From the NCBI GenBank assembly GCA_030761205.1, contig JAULJL010000017.1, positions 6,582,001 to 6,646,000 of the forward strand: a DNA stretch of 64,000 nucleotides. Reading direction: 5' to 3'. The position numbers and the translations under genes were made by a program. Within the stretch, counting starts at the first letter, position 1; every line of letters starts with the position of its first letter. Source of the DNA: Fremontodendron californicum (Eukaryota; Streptophyta; Magnoliopsida; Malvales; Malvaceae). Shown one piece after another: positions 34,554 through 48,010 of the stretch. Under the pieces are notes generated by a model. The model did no database searches and was not told the origin of the DNA. It saw nothing but the letters and a program-made list of their open reading frames with translations.

Positions 34554-35990
34554 CATATGGACATGGAAAATTACATATGAACTTGGAGAATTACATATGG
34601 ACTTGATAAATTACATATGAACTTGGACAATTCCCGAATTACATATGGACATGGAAAATTACATATGAACTTGGAGAATTACATATGGACTTGATAAATT
34701 ACATATGAACTTGGACAATTCCCGAATTACATATGGACATGGAAAATTACATATGAACTTGGAGAATTACATATGGACTTGATAAATTACATATGAACTT
34801 GGACAATTCCCGAATTACATATGGACATGGGAAATTACATATAAACTTGGAGAATTACATATGGACTTGATAAATTACATATGAACTTGAGAAATTCCCG
34901 AATTACATATGGACATGGAAAATTACATATGAACTTGGAGAATTACATATGGACTTGATAAATTACATATGAACTTGAGAAATTCTCGAATTACATATGG
35001 ACATGGGAAATTACATATGAACTTGGAGAATTACATATGGACTTAATAAATTACATATGAACTTGAAAAATTCCCGAATTACATATGGACATGGAAAATT
35101 ACATATGAACTTGGAGAATTACATATGGACTTGATAAATTACATATGAACTTGAGAAATTCCCGAATTACATATGGACATGGGAAATTACATATGAACTT
35201 GGAGAATTACATATGGACTTGATAAATTACATATGAACTTGAGAAATTCCCGAATTACATATGGACATAGAAAATTACATATGAACTTGGAGAATTACAT
35301 ATGGACTTGATAAATTACATATGAACTTGAGAAATTCCCGAATTACATATGGACATGGGAAATTACATATCAACTTGACGAATTACATATCAACTTGACA
35401 AATTACATATGAACTTGACAAATTCCCGAATTACATATGAACATGAGAAATTACATATGAACTTGACGAATTACATATCAACATGAGAAATTACATATGA
35501 ACTTGATAAATTCCCGAATTACATATGAACATGAGAAATTACATATGAACTTGACGAATTACATATCAACTTGACAAATTACATATGAACTTGACAAATT
35601 CACGAATTACATATGAACATGACAAATTACATATGAACTTGACGAATTAAATATCAACTTGACAAATTACATATGAACTTGACAAATTCACGAATTACAT
35701 ATGAACATGAGAAATTACATATGAACTTGACGAATTACATATCAACTTGAAAAATTACATATCAACTTGACAAATTCACGAATTACATATGAACATGACA
35801 AATTACATATGAACTTGACGAATTACATATCAACTTGAAAAATTACATATCAACTTGACAAATTCACGAATTACATATAAATATAAAAAATTACATATAA
35901 ATATAACAAATCATTACAAATTTGATTCTTAACATATAAACGTGCTAAATAAAATATAAATATAATAAATTACATATTAAATTACATATA
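34554..35990. repeat. Minisatellite with 88-bp higher-order unit, right part
   Basis: It continues the array from 27452. GGACATGG recurs at 34559, 34647 and 34735 (88-bp spacing), in phase with the left part if the retroelement and one CATAT are removed. From about 35350 the subunits change to AACTTGACGAATTACATATC types and then to AT-rich AATTACATATAAATATAA, so the right edge is older or more degenerate. Confidence 0.92.
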
Positions 35991-37158
35991 AATATAAAAA
36001 AAAAATTTATATGTTTAGAAATTATGTTTTTATCACTTAACATTAATATACAATGTTTGATACTTTGCATTTTTTTCAAGCACATTATTGAACCAAATAT
36101 TCCATACAAAGGTTAGTATACAATGTTTAAGTTATATAATTATCATGGAATCAGTTTTTTTTTACTTGTTATAAAATGTGTAATATTCATAAATATTTTC
36201 ATGGGTTAGTGAATAGAATGTTTAACTAATACAATTTTCATGGAACCGGTTATTTTACTTGTTATAAATTATATAATATTCATAATTGCATATTTTCATG
36301 GGTAGTGATTTTGATGGGTTACTGAATAGAATGTTTTAAGTAATAGTATTTACATGGAACTGTTAATTTTACTTGTTATAAAATATATAAATTTTAAGTA
36401 ATACAATTTAATTTTTTGCCTTTACAAGATATATGTTTTTTTTGTTTTTTTTTTTTCTTCAGAATTATAATGGATTCTAGAACACTATATTTTCATGAGG
36501 ATCGTCATTCGAATTCAGAATCTCCTAATGTTGTTGAATGTGAAGTTAGTAGGTGAAGTCTAAGATACAATTGTGAGACTTCAATCTGCTAATCTTTCCA
36601 TATTTATAAAATTTCAACTTGACAAGTCTATGATACCATTGCATTTCCATCATAATATTTGTAGATATGTTCCAACTTCTTTTACTTCTCTTACAGGGGC
36701 TTTAATCTCATCCAAGTCAAATGCACAAAATCAATGGCTATGTATTGCAAACACAATAATTGCCTCAAGTTATTAATTACCAATTCAAATCACAAGTTAT
36801 AACTTTAATTTAAAATTTTTACCTTATGTTATGTATTTAAGACTTTTTAAATAGATATAAGAGTTACTATTATGTAATAGATGCATATCATGCATATTCA
36901 ACTTCATCCAGTTATGAGTCCTTAAGTTGATAGGTACGCCTTTAAATTAAAAGAAAAACCTATATTAAATTATACCACTGTCCATTGTAGATTTTTCTGT
37001 TGAAAAACAAAGCAAAGGCGATGCCACATGAAAATCTATAAAGACCATTCCAAATCAGCCATATAAAATACATATTGTTATGACAAAAAAAATAAAAACT
37101 AGAATATAATCTGAACCAAACATTCGTACACTAATATGAAGATGTTCATAGTACAAAT
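35991..37158. other. AT-rich intergenic DNA
   Basis: No supported gene. Similar phrases repeat at 36120-36400 (CATGGAA..., then TTTTACTTGTTATAAA, three times about 120 bp apart), indicating a weak tandem structure. A short plus-strand frame from ATG 36470 (MDSRTLYFHEDRHSNSESPN) ends within 30 codons. Confidence 0.45.
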
Positions 37159-40023
37159 TTAATAACAAAAAAAAAAAAACAGAAATGTGGACTGAACTTT
37201 GGAGACGTAGAATTGTAACATTACATTGATTTCACGATCTTCCCCATCTTTCTCTAAGTACATGGCACTATTATCCTTTGCGTCATAAACATTCCCATGT
37301 TCATCAAACTTCTCATCTCCTAGCACCAAAAGACACTGATCCCACTCCTTGAGTTCCTCCTGATCAAATAAATTCATCCAAAAAATATAATAAAAAAACT
37401 TAAACTCACAACCCTACAGCCTAAACCCCAATTCAAATCAGATAAGCTGCAACCAAAATTTTAGGGCTGATCAACAGTTCAACACCATGAAGATGAGATT
37501 AAAGCAACAATAGATAAAAAGCAGAGCCATCAAGATGAGATTTAAAGCAACAATAAAAAGACAAATAATCTTTCTTGCATGGCTCTGGAGATTTAAAAGA
37601 CTTTAATCGAATTATTTTAACATGCTTTGTAGAGAAACAGAAACAGCCCTAGTTTTCCATCAAATCCAATCTTTGGACTTTGGAGCATGGACTCTGCAAG
37701 CAATTTCTTTGTTTCTCTGTTGCTTTCAATATAATTAGTTTCCAAAAAAAATGTTGTAAACATTAAGGTTAATCCTGTTTTATAGATGATAGATGACTTG
37801 AAATTAACAATGTCTCAACACTGGTAAATTCATACAGCTTTCATGCATCTACCAAGAAAGCAAGTACATTGAAAAGAAAGACACCAGTAACATCTATAGT
37901 TATACCAAGCCAAAATAGCTAGAATTCTACTCCAAAACCTTAGGTAGAAACAGAGCATCATTTTTACCCCAGAAACTACAGAATTTGAGTAAAACATAGA
38001 GTTGAATATCTAAGATATAGCTAAAGATGAATGACAAATCAATAAGACTTAAGAACAAATAATAAGCAATTACTAAAATAGTTTTAAGAGAAATCCCACC
38101 TCAAATATGACCCATCCCAAAAAACCAGTCTCCCCATTAAAATTAAAGATCAAAATGCCCATTGACCAACTTAAACAAACGTTCAGCAGTAAATTAAACA
38201 GATCAACATCCCCAGCATATATGACTATAATATTTCGCTAAAACGGACCCCCTCTATGATTTAAAATCCTCCAGCTACATGAAATAACAAGAACAGATAA
38301 AAACAGTTCACCATCTAATGACAATACCAAACTTACTAAGGAACGGATTGAAACACTAACCTTGTAAAGTCTCAGTCGAATGAAAATTATGCATAATTTT
38401 CAAAGCTGAAACCTATTGGACTGCAAAAAACCTAGAAGCATCAATTATATTCTTTTAAAAGAATTTTGGGGGAAAAGGGTTTAGTAATAAAGTTTAAAAA
38501 AAAAAAACAATATCATAAACTTATCAAAAGTTTATTTGTTTATACCTTTAAAAGTGTTGGTATTGAATCTCAGCTCAAAGTGACAATCTTAAAGGAAAAA
38601 AAGTTGTTTAAACAACCTTTTGGGAAAAGACATAAAGAAAAAAGAATACCGAAAAAGGCAGTATTTAACGAAAACCTTTTGAAATACTGGAAATTGAAAT
38701 TAAGTTTCATAATGCCTGTAGGAATTCTGAAAACAAGACCAGAAAACATATAGCATTATGAAGAAAAAGAAAAACCTAGAAAATCTTGACTGATAATAAC
38801 AAGAGAATTACCAAAGATGATTTCTAGAAAGTTGATTGGAAAAAATAAATCGAGATTTCAAGTAAAGACTGAAACAACTAAATTAAAGAAAGAATATACA
38901 GTAAAACCCAGCAGCATCTTGATAGGGAACTCTGAAACTCACAGCCACAGAAATAATACAAAAACAAAACTGATTAATAAATTAACCTCCATTGGAAAAG
39001 CAATTTCATTGGATATATGCTCCTGTCAAATTCCGATTTCCAGTTGTCAGAAACCCAAGAATCAAGATATTCTTCACTTCACACCCTCTTTGCTTCTCCA
39101 TTGAGCCATCTTTCTTGCCTGGCTCTGGATTGCCACCCACCATATCCAACTGAACTATGGCTAGTTGGAGTAGTTACATCATCCCAAAATTCTTTTAAGT
39201 TTTCTGCAAGAGAAGTAAAATAAATAACAACATAGTGTGAAGAAAAGAAAAAAGTACAAACAACGATAATGATAATAACAAGATCTAGAGTTCTAAGTTC
39301 TTGCAAGCAAACCATTTATGTAGAACTCAGAACATCCCAAGACTTGCACACATAGTCTTAACTCTTAATTCAGGGTGTAGCCAAACTGCAGGTTATTATC
39401 ATATATCTCAAAGGGTCATTAACTAGTCATACTTTCAGTCAATGACAGTTTTCTACAAACGACTAGTGAAACTGCAGCAATACAGAGATTTTTGTTGGCA
39501 ATCCTCTCAGGACTTATTTCCCCTCCTCCAACAAGTGCTTCATATTTAATATTGTCAAGAGACTGGCCTTAATCGTAAATTATTCAGTACAGAGACTCAA
39601 ATTAGGAACATAAACAAGAAGAATCCCAAATGAAACCTACATCCGTAAAATAAGCACAAGTAAATGTGACTGACATGCTATAAAAACAAATTTACAATAA
39701 AAGCAAACATTAAAAATATGTAAACGATTGCAAGCATGCTTGGTATTAGCTGTAGAAATCTAGGTAATGGTGCACTAGCAAGCTTACTGATGTACATATA
39801 AAACATATATGCATAAACAACTCAAATAGTGAGCATGCATTGACACGAGTTCTGTTTAACAAGGAGTTTACACATATGGTGAATAAAGCTTCTCAATCAA
39901 CATATTAGATTAAACCAAACCTGGAACTGAGTAAAGCTTCTCAAATTGAAGACCCATTAAATTAATCAAAAACAAACCTGGAACTGAGTCCTGCCCTTTG
40001 GATTCCCCTTTTCTCCCTCTCAT
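37159..40023 (-). CDS. Unidentified three-exon gene candidate
   Basis: Three minus-strand blocks join in phase through GT-AG signals. Exon 1 (40023-39978) starts MRGRKGESKGQDSVP and ends at a GTTTGT donor. Exon 2 (39203-39085) reads ENLKEFWDDVTTPTSHSSVG, then a Trp/Arg-rich stretch ending GEAKR, and ends at GTGTGA. Exon 3 begins at 37359 (EELKEWDQCLLVLGDEKFDE, then HGNVYDAKDNSAMYLEKDGE) and reads to a stop at 37159. An alternative donor at 37224 (GTAATG) would remove the Phe-rich tail, with a last exon elsewhere. I do not recognise the family. Consistent phases and charged, non-repetitive composition favour a real gene; further exons in the two long introns may be missed. Upstream, about 40360-40465 shares a block with the fimbrin-fragment promoter. 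Confidence 0.5.
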
Positions 40024-41079
40024 CTGTCAAAAACCAAAATACCAACAAAACTCCTAAACTTCAGAATATCCAAAACCTTAAAAAGCACAAATCATCAAAC
40101 ATAAAAGTTTACACTCAAAACAGAACCCAACTATAAAATCCTCAAGCTGCAAAGTACATATAATGGGGTTAGGTTGTTCAAAAACAGAAGGGTGAGGGTT
40201 TTTTAATTTTGGGGTTTCGATTTTTTAGAGGAAAATGCAGGGGGAGGCGATGGTGATTAGAAAATTTAGGGTTCTTAGAAACTGATTAGAAAATGAGAAG
40301 TGTGTTGGTATTATTCATCTTCTAGTCACCAGGTAAACCGGTTGCAAGATTTTTTTTTTTTTTTTTTGGTTTCAACGGTTCAGATCATTCATTTATCATC
40401 TGACGGATAAGATTACTCTAAGCTTACCAGAAGCTCACGGTAAAAATCGTTTTTTAGAATTTTCCCCAAAACTCATCGGAAAGCATCTCACAGGACTTAG
40501 ATCCCTTTTATCTTTGTTGTTAGGTTAAAAGTTGTGTTTTATTGTAAATGTAATATTAAATTGATAATTTTTTTTTATTATTATTTTTACAGTTGAAATT
40601 ATAATTTGGCAATCCAATTAAAAAGCTAAAAAAATAAAAAATTTGGGCTTTGAAAATTAGTTTTTGGATAAAATAATTTTATTAACGTCATCTCTCTAAA
40701 TTTTTATTATTTTAAATATATTTTTGACATTTTTAATATTTTTTCACTATAATACCAAACACTTCAAAAATTTAAACCATATTTTTTTAATCACATTTTT
40801 TTCAATTCAATTTTTTTTTAAATAAACTTTTTTTCAATAATAATACTAAACTAGCTCTTAGTTTATCTTCATTTCTTTTGAACTAATACGTGTATCCTTA
40901 ATATATGTTCCATGTAAAAAGATTGTAAGCTCAAATATCTGTCAATTATAAGAAAAAAGAAGGCAAGCATGGAGTATCTAACTTCTAACTATAATATAAA
41001 ATGAACTACATGAACTCTTAAAGTTGTGACATGTTTCACTTTTTTTTGGAAAAAAAAAATAAAAATTGTGTTTGTGTGT
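40024..41079. other. Promoter side of the unidentified gene, then MITE-like AT-rich DNA
   Basis: 40190-40300 looks like a leader (AGGGTTTTTTAATTTTGGGG, TTTAGGGTTC). 40370-40465 contains CAACGGTTCAGAT and CATCTGACGGAT. About 40540-40865 is a T-rich dispersed repeat ending CTAAACTAGCTCTTAG, related in reverse orientation to 45590-45930. Confidence 0.5.
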
Positions 41080-42075
41080 TTAAAGTATTAAAAAATTATA
41101 TAATTTTTTTACACGTTAATAATTCGTTTTATGTATATTTTGACACATTCGTGTATGCGTGTAGTGTTCATGTTATTTTTCGTGTTGTATTTTAATTATT
41201 TTTTCTATGTTGTGTTCGTGTCGTGTTTTAATTCATTTCATATGTTGTATAGTTTGTCATTGTGATCAATTTAGAGAAAATTTTATATGTTCAAGTCGTG
41301 TCTCAAGTCATGATATATTTTTCATAATTTGTCATAATGATTCAATTTAGAGAAAAAATTGTATGTTTGTGACGTATTTATGTTATTTTTTGTGTTCAAA
41401 GTATTATAAATATATATATATATAATTTTACACATTAATAATTCGTTTTATATAGATTTTGACACGTTCGTGTATTCGTATCGTGTTCATGTTATTTTTC
41501 GTGTCGTATTTTAATTATTTTTTCATATTGTGTTTGTGTCGTGTCTCAATTTATCACATATTTTATTCGTTTTATTTTTTCATGCGTTTAAAGTATTATA
41601 ATTAATAATTTGTTTTATTTATATTTTGACACGTTCGTGTATTCGTGTCGTGTTCATGTTATTTTTCTTGTTGTGTTTTAATTATTTTCTTATATTGTGT
41701 TTGTGTCGTGTCTCAATTCATTTCATATTTTGCATAGTTTGTCATTGTGATTCAATTTAGAGAAAACGTTGTGTGTTCAATCCTGTCTCAATTCATGATA
41801 TATTTTGCATATTTTGTCATGATGATTCAATTTAGAGAAAAAAATTATGTTTTTGTGACGCGTTCATGTTCGTGTTATTTTTTAGTGTTAATATTATAAA
41901 TTTATATAAACTTTTACGCATTAATAATTCGTTTTATATAAATTTTGACAAATTCGTGTATTCGTGTCGTGTTCATGTCATTCTTCGTGTCGTGAAGTGT
42001 TTTAATTTTTTTCTTATATTGTGTTGTATCGTGTCTCAATTTATCTCATATTTTGCATAATTTGTCATAATGATT
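41080..42075. repeat. Tandem array with alternating long and short units (~495-bp period)
   Basis: The unit begins AAAGTATTATAAAT...TTAATAATTCGTTTTATAT, then TTTTGACACGTTCGTGTATT, CGTGTCGTGTTCATGTTATT and TGTGTTTGTGTCGTGTCTCA. Long copies (41080-41389 and about 41585-41879) add a block with TTTGTCATTGTGATTCAATT, twice; short copies (41390-41584 and 41880-42075) lack it. The order is long-short-long-short. Fragments of the same family lie near 4700-4860 and 50060-50260. Confidence 0.8.
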
Positions 42076-43789
42076 CGATTTTAACTCTAAATTCATTTAC
42101 TTAAGATATTAAAATATAAAAAATTATTTAAATAAAATTATAATTATTTAATATGATTCAACTTAAATTTATTTGAGACTGTTAATCTAATTAAAATTTT
42201 ATAAATATTAAAAAAAATCTCCAACGAAGTGGGATAAGAATTCTAGTCCTTAATATATGTTTTGACAGCCGAGTAATGCTAAACAAGTAGCTTTTTTACT
42301 TGAAATTATGAGCCAAATCCAAAAGCCAAATATTTGGTGCTTTTGTGGTTCCAAAACCATGGTTCGAAGGAAAATGACCAAATGCCTAAATGCAAAAGGA
42401 AATCATACTTTCCAACATCATATCTAAATTAGACATTTTACCTTTTCACAGTAATATTAAATATTCAAAACTTTCAAATTACATTTTTTCATAATATTTT
42501 TTCACAATAATTTTAAACACATTTTTTCTAAATCGAACTTTTACAACCACAACAGCAAATACTAAAAGCAGAGCAGAATCTTCTTTTTCTTTTCCTTTTT
42601 CATTAGATATCGAGACTCGAGACACACAGCTCAACATTCGAATACTTGGGATGTCTTTGTAAATTGTGGTGACTGCCCTCAGGGCTTCAATGACTTCGTG
42701 TTCGTTTGGATTTTGATCAAAGATACCTCACTATACTTGAGATGTAGGATTAAATTTTTAAATATTCAATTATAAATCGATATCCTCAACGATGAATATT
42801 TTTTATTAAGATCCAAATAAACCCATCCAATTCGTCGCATAATTCACAAATATATATATATATACTCTCGTGGCATTGCTACTTATAAATATATATTTTG
42901 GTAAATATACTTCATTAACTGGGGATGGGAATTGATTTTTTTTTTTTAATAAAAAATGAAAAATGGGATGGGAATTATGACATAGAGGACCTCTAAGAAA
43001 TGAATGTTTGGGGGTTTGAACCTAGGCGTTAAAGCAGCCACATTCACATGCTGAACCTTTTTCTTTATTAGAATTTTCATCATATTGCTACATGGGCCAG
43101 ATTATTCATTACATATTTATTTATCTATATAAAACAGCCAAAGAACTTGTGAAAGAAAGAACAGACAAAAAGAAAAATCAATTCAAAAATTATTTGAATG
43201 CTTTATAAATTTTGTAAGCAATATATGTATAATATATTTATTTGGATTTGTAACTTGGCTCTTCATTTCTTTAATTTAATTAATTAACTTCAAGCTTTTT
43301 TACTTGAAGCCTATTTAATTATTACAATTACTTTCAACCATATATACTAAATTCATACAAGCTATTGGTTAGCGGTACTTATATATATATATAAGATTTT
43401 TTTTTTTAACTATTTTTAATATTAGTTAAATTATTTTTTAAAAATCTAAATAAGGAGAGCCTAAATACACCGCTTAAACAAATTTTAAAAGGAAAAAAAA
43501 AAAAAAAAATTTCGTAATAGTATCTTTATCTTGGCACTCAAACAAAAGGTGACGTGGCAGTGAGTCGTGTTAGAGAGATGTGCGATTCGTTTAGAATATG
43601 GACGCAAAGTCGTCCAGATTCATGTGTGTGTTTTTTTAACCCCTTTATTATTGCTTGCAACTATTTGCCCCTCTCCTCTCTTCTTAAGATTGTGTAGAGA
43701 ACAGAAACACCTCAGCTCTCTTTCTCTTTTTTTTTTTCTTTCCAAATCCTCACAAAAAGAAAGGGAAAAATTAAGAGAAAAAGAAAAGA
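42076..43789. other. Intergenic DNA and SDI1-like promoter region
   Basis: No gene is seen up to the SDI1-like start. 42440-42560 resembles the T-rich repeat of 40.6 kb. (AT)n runs lie at about 42849-42862 and 43379-43393. 43660-43789 is a pyrimidine-then-purine-rich leader. I searched for sulfur-response motifs and saw no convincing one. Confidence 0.45.
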
Positions 43790-45169
43790 ATGGAAGGCAT
43801 GGTCAGCTTATCAAAGAATAAAATGATACTGATGAGCGGCTCAAGAAATAACAATAATAATAATAAAGATGATCTTTTTCATGTTATTCATAAAGTTCCT
43901 CAAGGTGATACTCCTTATGTTAAAGCCAAACATGCTCAGGTAATTTGTCTATCTATCTTTTGCTTCTTTCCCTACTTGATCATCACTCCTTTTCTTTTAA
44001 GAACCAAAAAAAAAAACCCATTTTCTTTTAGTAAAGTTGGAAATTCTTTTTCTTTTTCCTAGTATTTTCAACAGTTTAATTAATTTTCTTTTATTTTCCC
44101 CCATTTTCTCCATTTCTCTTAAAATGCTAAGAGACTCAAGCATGTTAGATCAATTCAGGTAGCTAGATAGATAACCCAAAACATCAACACATAAGTATAT
44201 ATTTTTTATATGTTGTTTTATATTTGATTATGAGTTACTTGCAACATAGTTATCCTATATTATTTTCTTTTAGTGGCCACTTTTTCTGCATAAACAAACC
44301 GTTTAGTTTTTGTAAGAAGCCAGTAAATATAATATATTAGTAGAAAAGAAATCCCATAAATATTAAACCAAAACAGAATTACAGAAGTTTCTCCCTAGAA
44401 GATGAACAAGAAGATCGGTGCTATAGATTAAACTAACAGAAATTAAGGAAGATCTGGCTGTTGCATGCTAGCTGTCATAATTATAGTCATCAGTACCATA
44501 ATAATTTTCCTCAACTAATAACAAATATAGTCAACATCATCGTCCCAATGAATAGTTGACTTTTGTTTTTTTTCTTCCATTTCCATCTTAGAAATTAATG
44601 AACCAGCAGATCTACAATTCTTCTATTATGTTCAACAACTTTCTTCTACTGTTTATCATCATTTGTTTCTCTCCAATTAAAATCTTTTTTGTTAAAAAAA
44701 AAAGCTTTATTGTTTTTCACCGATCAGTAAATTAGAGATTGCAGATGTTGAGATTCGAAATCTAAACATGTTAAATGACATTTCTTAATAGTAATTACAT
44801 GACTAGGTTAAATTTCGGGTTTTGTTTGTTATGTTCTTGTTACTTGTTGTCATGCATCTATTATTTAAACACATAGATGCAATGCAAGCTATAGTATGAG
44901 GACTTGTAGCTGGCTTAATTAACATCCATTGCGATTTTGCCTTGAATTAATGCAGCTGGTACAAAAGGATCCAGAAGCAGCAATAGTATTCTTTTGGAAG
45001 GCAATAAACGCAGGGGATAGAGTAGAGAGTGCACTAAAGGACATGGCCGTGGTGATGAAGCAACTAAATAGAAGTGAAGAAGCCATTGAGGCTATCAAGT
45101 CTTTCAGGGGCCGTTGCTCAAAACAAGCTCAGGAATCACTTGACAATGTTCTCATTGACTTGTACAAGG

Positions 45170-45204
<35 letters not shown>

Positions 45205-46489
45205 GGATGATTGATTTGATACATTTTCAATCCCCCCGCAACTATTTGTCTTTTTGTGTGCTTATGATGACATTATTCATAAATGAATTTGGCAGAAATG
45301 TGGGAAAGTAGATGAGCAGATTGACTTAATAAAACGAAAGCTAAGATTAATTTACCAGGGAGAGATCTTCAATGGGAAACGGACGAAGACTGCACGCTCC
45401 CATGGGAAGAAGTTTCAAGTTTCCGTTCAGCAAGAAACTTCAAGATTACTGGTATCGTTTTGCTTTACTCTCTCTGCTACAACCAGCTCGATAGCTTGAG
45501 ATATAGAATTGTACAACTAACCTTAGCAATTAGCGATTGTCAATGTCTTATGATTCAAACTTTTACCCAAGCTTTTTTCAGTTAAGAAACAAACATTAGA
45601 GGTTAGATTAGCGTTGTTGTTAGAAAAAGTTGGGGTTAAAAAAATGTGTTTAAAAAATGACTTTAAAAAATTGTGATTTAATTTTTTTTAAGTGTTTGGT
45701 ATTAATGTAAATAAGTGTAATAAGAAATTGAAATATCAAAAAAAAAAAGTGTAGAGGTGTGAAGATAATAAAATCATTTGATCCAAAAGTCAGTTTTTAA
45801 AATTCAAAATCTCTATTTTTTGGCTCCGCAAAAACTGAATTTTTTTATCCGTTTAACATTACTTTTGCTATAAAAAAAATAATTTTTAATTTCAAAATCT
45901 ATTCAAATAAGAATGCTAAACGAGACCTAAAAAGTGTCTTTTCCCGAGAATGCCTTTGTCTTATCCTGCTGCTTTTCCCTATTTCCTGAATGTCTCTGTT
46001 TCTCAATGGAAAACTGCATTTGAGACCTGAACTGAAGGCCACCATCTTGCACTTCTAATAGAAATGCCCGATGGATAAATGTAACAGGGCAATTTGGGCT
46101 GGGCTTACATGCAAAAACCAAACTACCTGACAGCAGAGGTGGTGTATCGAAAAGCCCAGATGATCGATCCGGATGCCAACAAGGCCTGCAACTTGGGTCT
46201 TTGCCTGATCAAACAAGGCAGGTATAATGATGCACGTTCAGTGCTTGAAGATATATTGCAACGTAAACTTCCAGGTTCAGAAAACATTAGAGCCAGGAAC
46301 AGAGCTGCGGAATTGTTAATGGAACTTAAAGCCTTTCAGCCACCATCGGAAATATCTGATATTCTGGGCCTTGATGATGATTTTGTCAATGGGCTTGAGC
46401 TGTTGATGAATGAATGGGCTCCAGTTAGATCAAAGAGACTACCCATTTTTGAAGAGATCTCCTCTTTTAGAGATCAATTAGCTTGTTAA
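43790..46489 (+). CDS. SDI1: SDI1/MS5-type TPR protein (306 aa, 4 exons)
   Basis: Exons: 43790-43939, 44956-45168, 45296-45451, 46088-46489, all phase 0 with GT-AG ends. Total 306 residues, about the length I recall for Arabidopsis SDI1. Family hallmarks: FHVIHKVPQGDTPYVKAKHA near the start, LVQKDPEAAIVFFWKAINAG and DRVESALKDMAVVMKQLNRS (TPR helices), GKRTKTARSHGKKFQVSVQQ, then NLGWAYMQKPNYLTAEVVYR and NKACNLGLCLIKQGRYNDAR (TPR). Arabidopsis SDI proteins are induced by sulfur starvation and repress glucosinolate synthesis with MYB28; other family members (MS5/TDM1) act in male meiosis. Length and the short C terminus favour SDI over MS5. A large MITE-like repeat (about 45590-45930) occupies intron 3. 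Confidence 0.93.
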
Positions 46490-47424
46490 TATGAATATAT
46501 TTGTTATTTTTGGTTGTTCAAAGGGGGGGGGGGTGTTTTGTGCTTATATAATTGGGGTGGGAATTGGGATTAGTTGTTTTAGATATGTAGGAATAAGGTA
46601 TGCTGTAAAATGTAAATAGTGTAGAAGTTCATGATAGGATTTGTTTCCAAAACTTATTTGCCTTCTAATAAGACTAGCTTTCTATTGTATGGGCATTTCT
46701 ATAGTACAAAAATCAGATTCTGGCCAAAAAAGAAAAAGGATAAAAATCAAAAGGGAAATAGGTTAATCTACTTTGTGATGGATCCATCGTCACCTTATCA
46801 CGCTGGGTGTCATTATTCCTGACGAGTTCACAGTTACTTAATAATTTAAAATATTACAAACATATGAATATATGTGTCAAGTTCATAGGATCAAATATAA
46901 ATAAGTAATTAAACACAGTTATTTAATAACTTTAAATATAACAGATATATGAATATATCTGTCAAGTTCATAGACATTCAATCATCAAATATAAATATAA
47001 ATAGGTAATTAAACACTTACTGAAGATAAGAGAAATAATAACATTAAAATTCCCTAATTATCTCTTACATCTTCTTTTAATATCTTTTAAATTTTTACTT
47101 AAATATCAAAGTATGTCTTAAAAATATAACTATGATATTCCTTTGACATGACTTTACAAATATCAACACTTTGAAACAGAGCAATTATGTTATTTTTAAT
47201 TTCTGCTCCAATAAAATTTTATATCAATCAATATTAATACTAATAATTTTCTTTTTCCTAGGTAGGAAGTGGAACAATCAAAATCTAAGATTTAAAATAT
47301 ATATATATATATATGTACTTATAGACATATATAGATACACACATAATTTAATGATTAAACAACAGTTATTTATCAATAAAACGGGAGAGTTTTAGGGTAA
47401 GCTCTTTTATTGTGAGCTTAAAAT
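46490..47424. other. 3' UTR of SDI1-like gene and intergenic DNA
   Basis: Just after the stop lies an uninterrupted run of about ten G (about 46523-46532). An imperfect tandem duplication of roughly 85-100 bp lies at about 46830-47015 (ATATGAATATATGTGTCAAG and ATATGAATATATCTGTCAAG). An (AT)n sits at about 47297-47314. Confidence 0.55.
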
Positions 47425-47728
47425 AAGTTTCATTATATATAAATATAATAAAATTATATATAAACATGATAAATTACATAAAATTATTATGTTCATATGT
47501 AATTTTTTTTATATATAAACATGACAAATTACATATATACATGACAAATTACATATATACATGATAAATTACATATAAACATGATAAATTACATATAAAT
47601 ATGACATATTTATCATGTTTATATGTAATTTTTTAAATAATGTAATTTTTTTACATATATAATTTTATTTTTATATATAAATATGACAAAAATTATATAT
47701 AAATATAATAAATTACATATAATGAAAC
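47425..47728. repeat. AT-rich foldback element with AATTACATATAAACATGA units
   Basis: The left end AAGTTTCATTATATATAAAT is mirrored by the right end TTACATATAATGAAACCTAC. Inside are short runs of the AATTACATATAAACATGAT minisatellite in both orientations, so the piece can fold back on itself. It lies about 280 bp upstream of the pantothenate synthetase start. Confidence 0.65.
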
Positions 47729-48010
47729 CTACTAAAAACTAAACATAACAAACTTTCCTTATAATTTTTCCAACAAAACAAAATGCACAGTATCCTTTGG
47801 TGGGTCAACCGTCAATCTAAGGCGGCGCTTTACTCCCAATTTTCAACCAAGCCGCCACGTTCACCATTTCCACTTTCATTTCTCTAAAGAAACCAAACCA
47901 AGTAGCCAACCCATAAAATTCCCTCAATCCTTCCACCCTCGAAAGTTGATCTATTTCACTGACAAGTCCCCAAAGAACAAAACTTTGTGCCTTTTGGCAG
48001 CTTCAATCAA

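Noticed and set aside
42990..43070. GGGTTTGAACCTAGG, a B-box-like phrase
   Set aside because: No A box at the right distance and no tRNA fold.
43567..43821. 84-residue frame before the SDI1-like gene
   Set aside because: It overlaps the real start in another frame, has Ser/Leu low complexity, and probably begins upstream of the transcription start.
47987..48010. Eight extra residues before the PANC start
   Set aside because: That frame opens with GTG; the first ATG is at 48011 and gives the family's usual N terminus.
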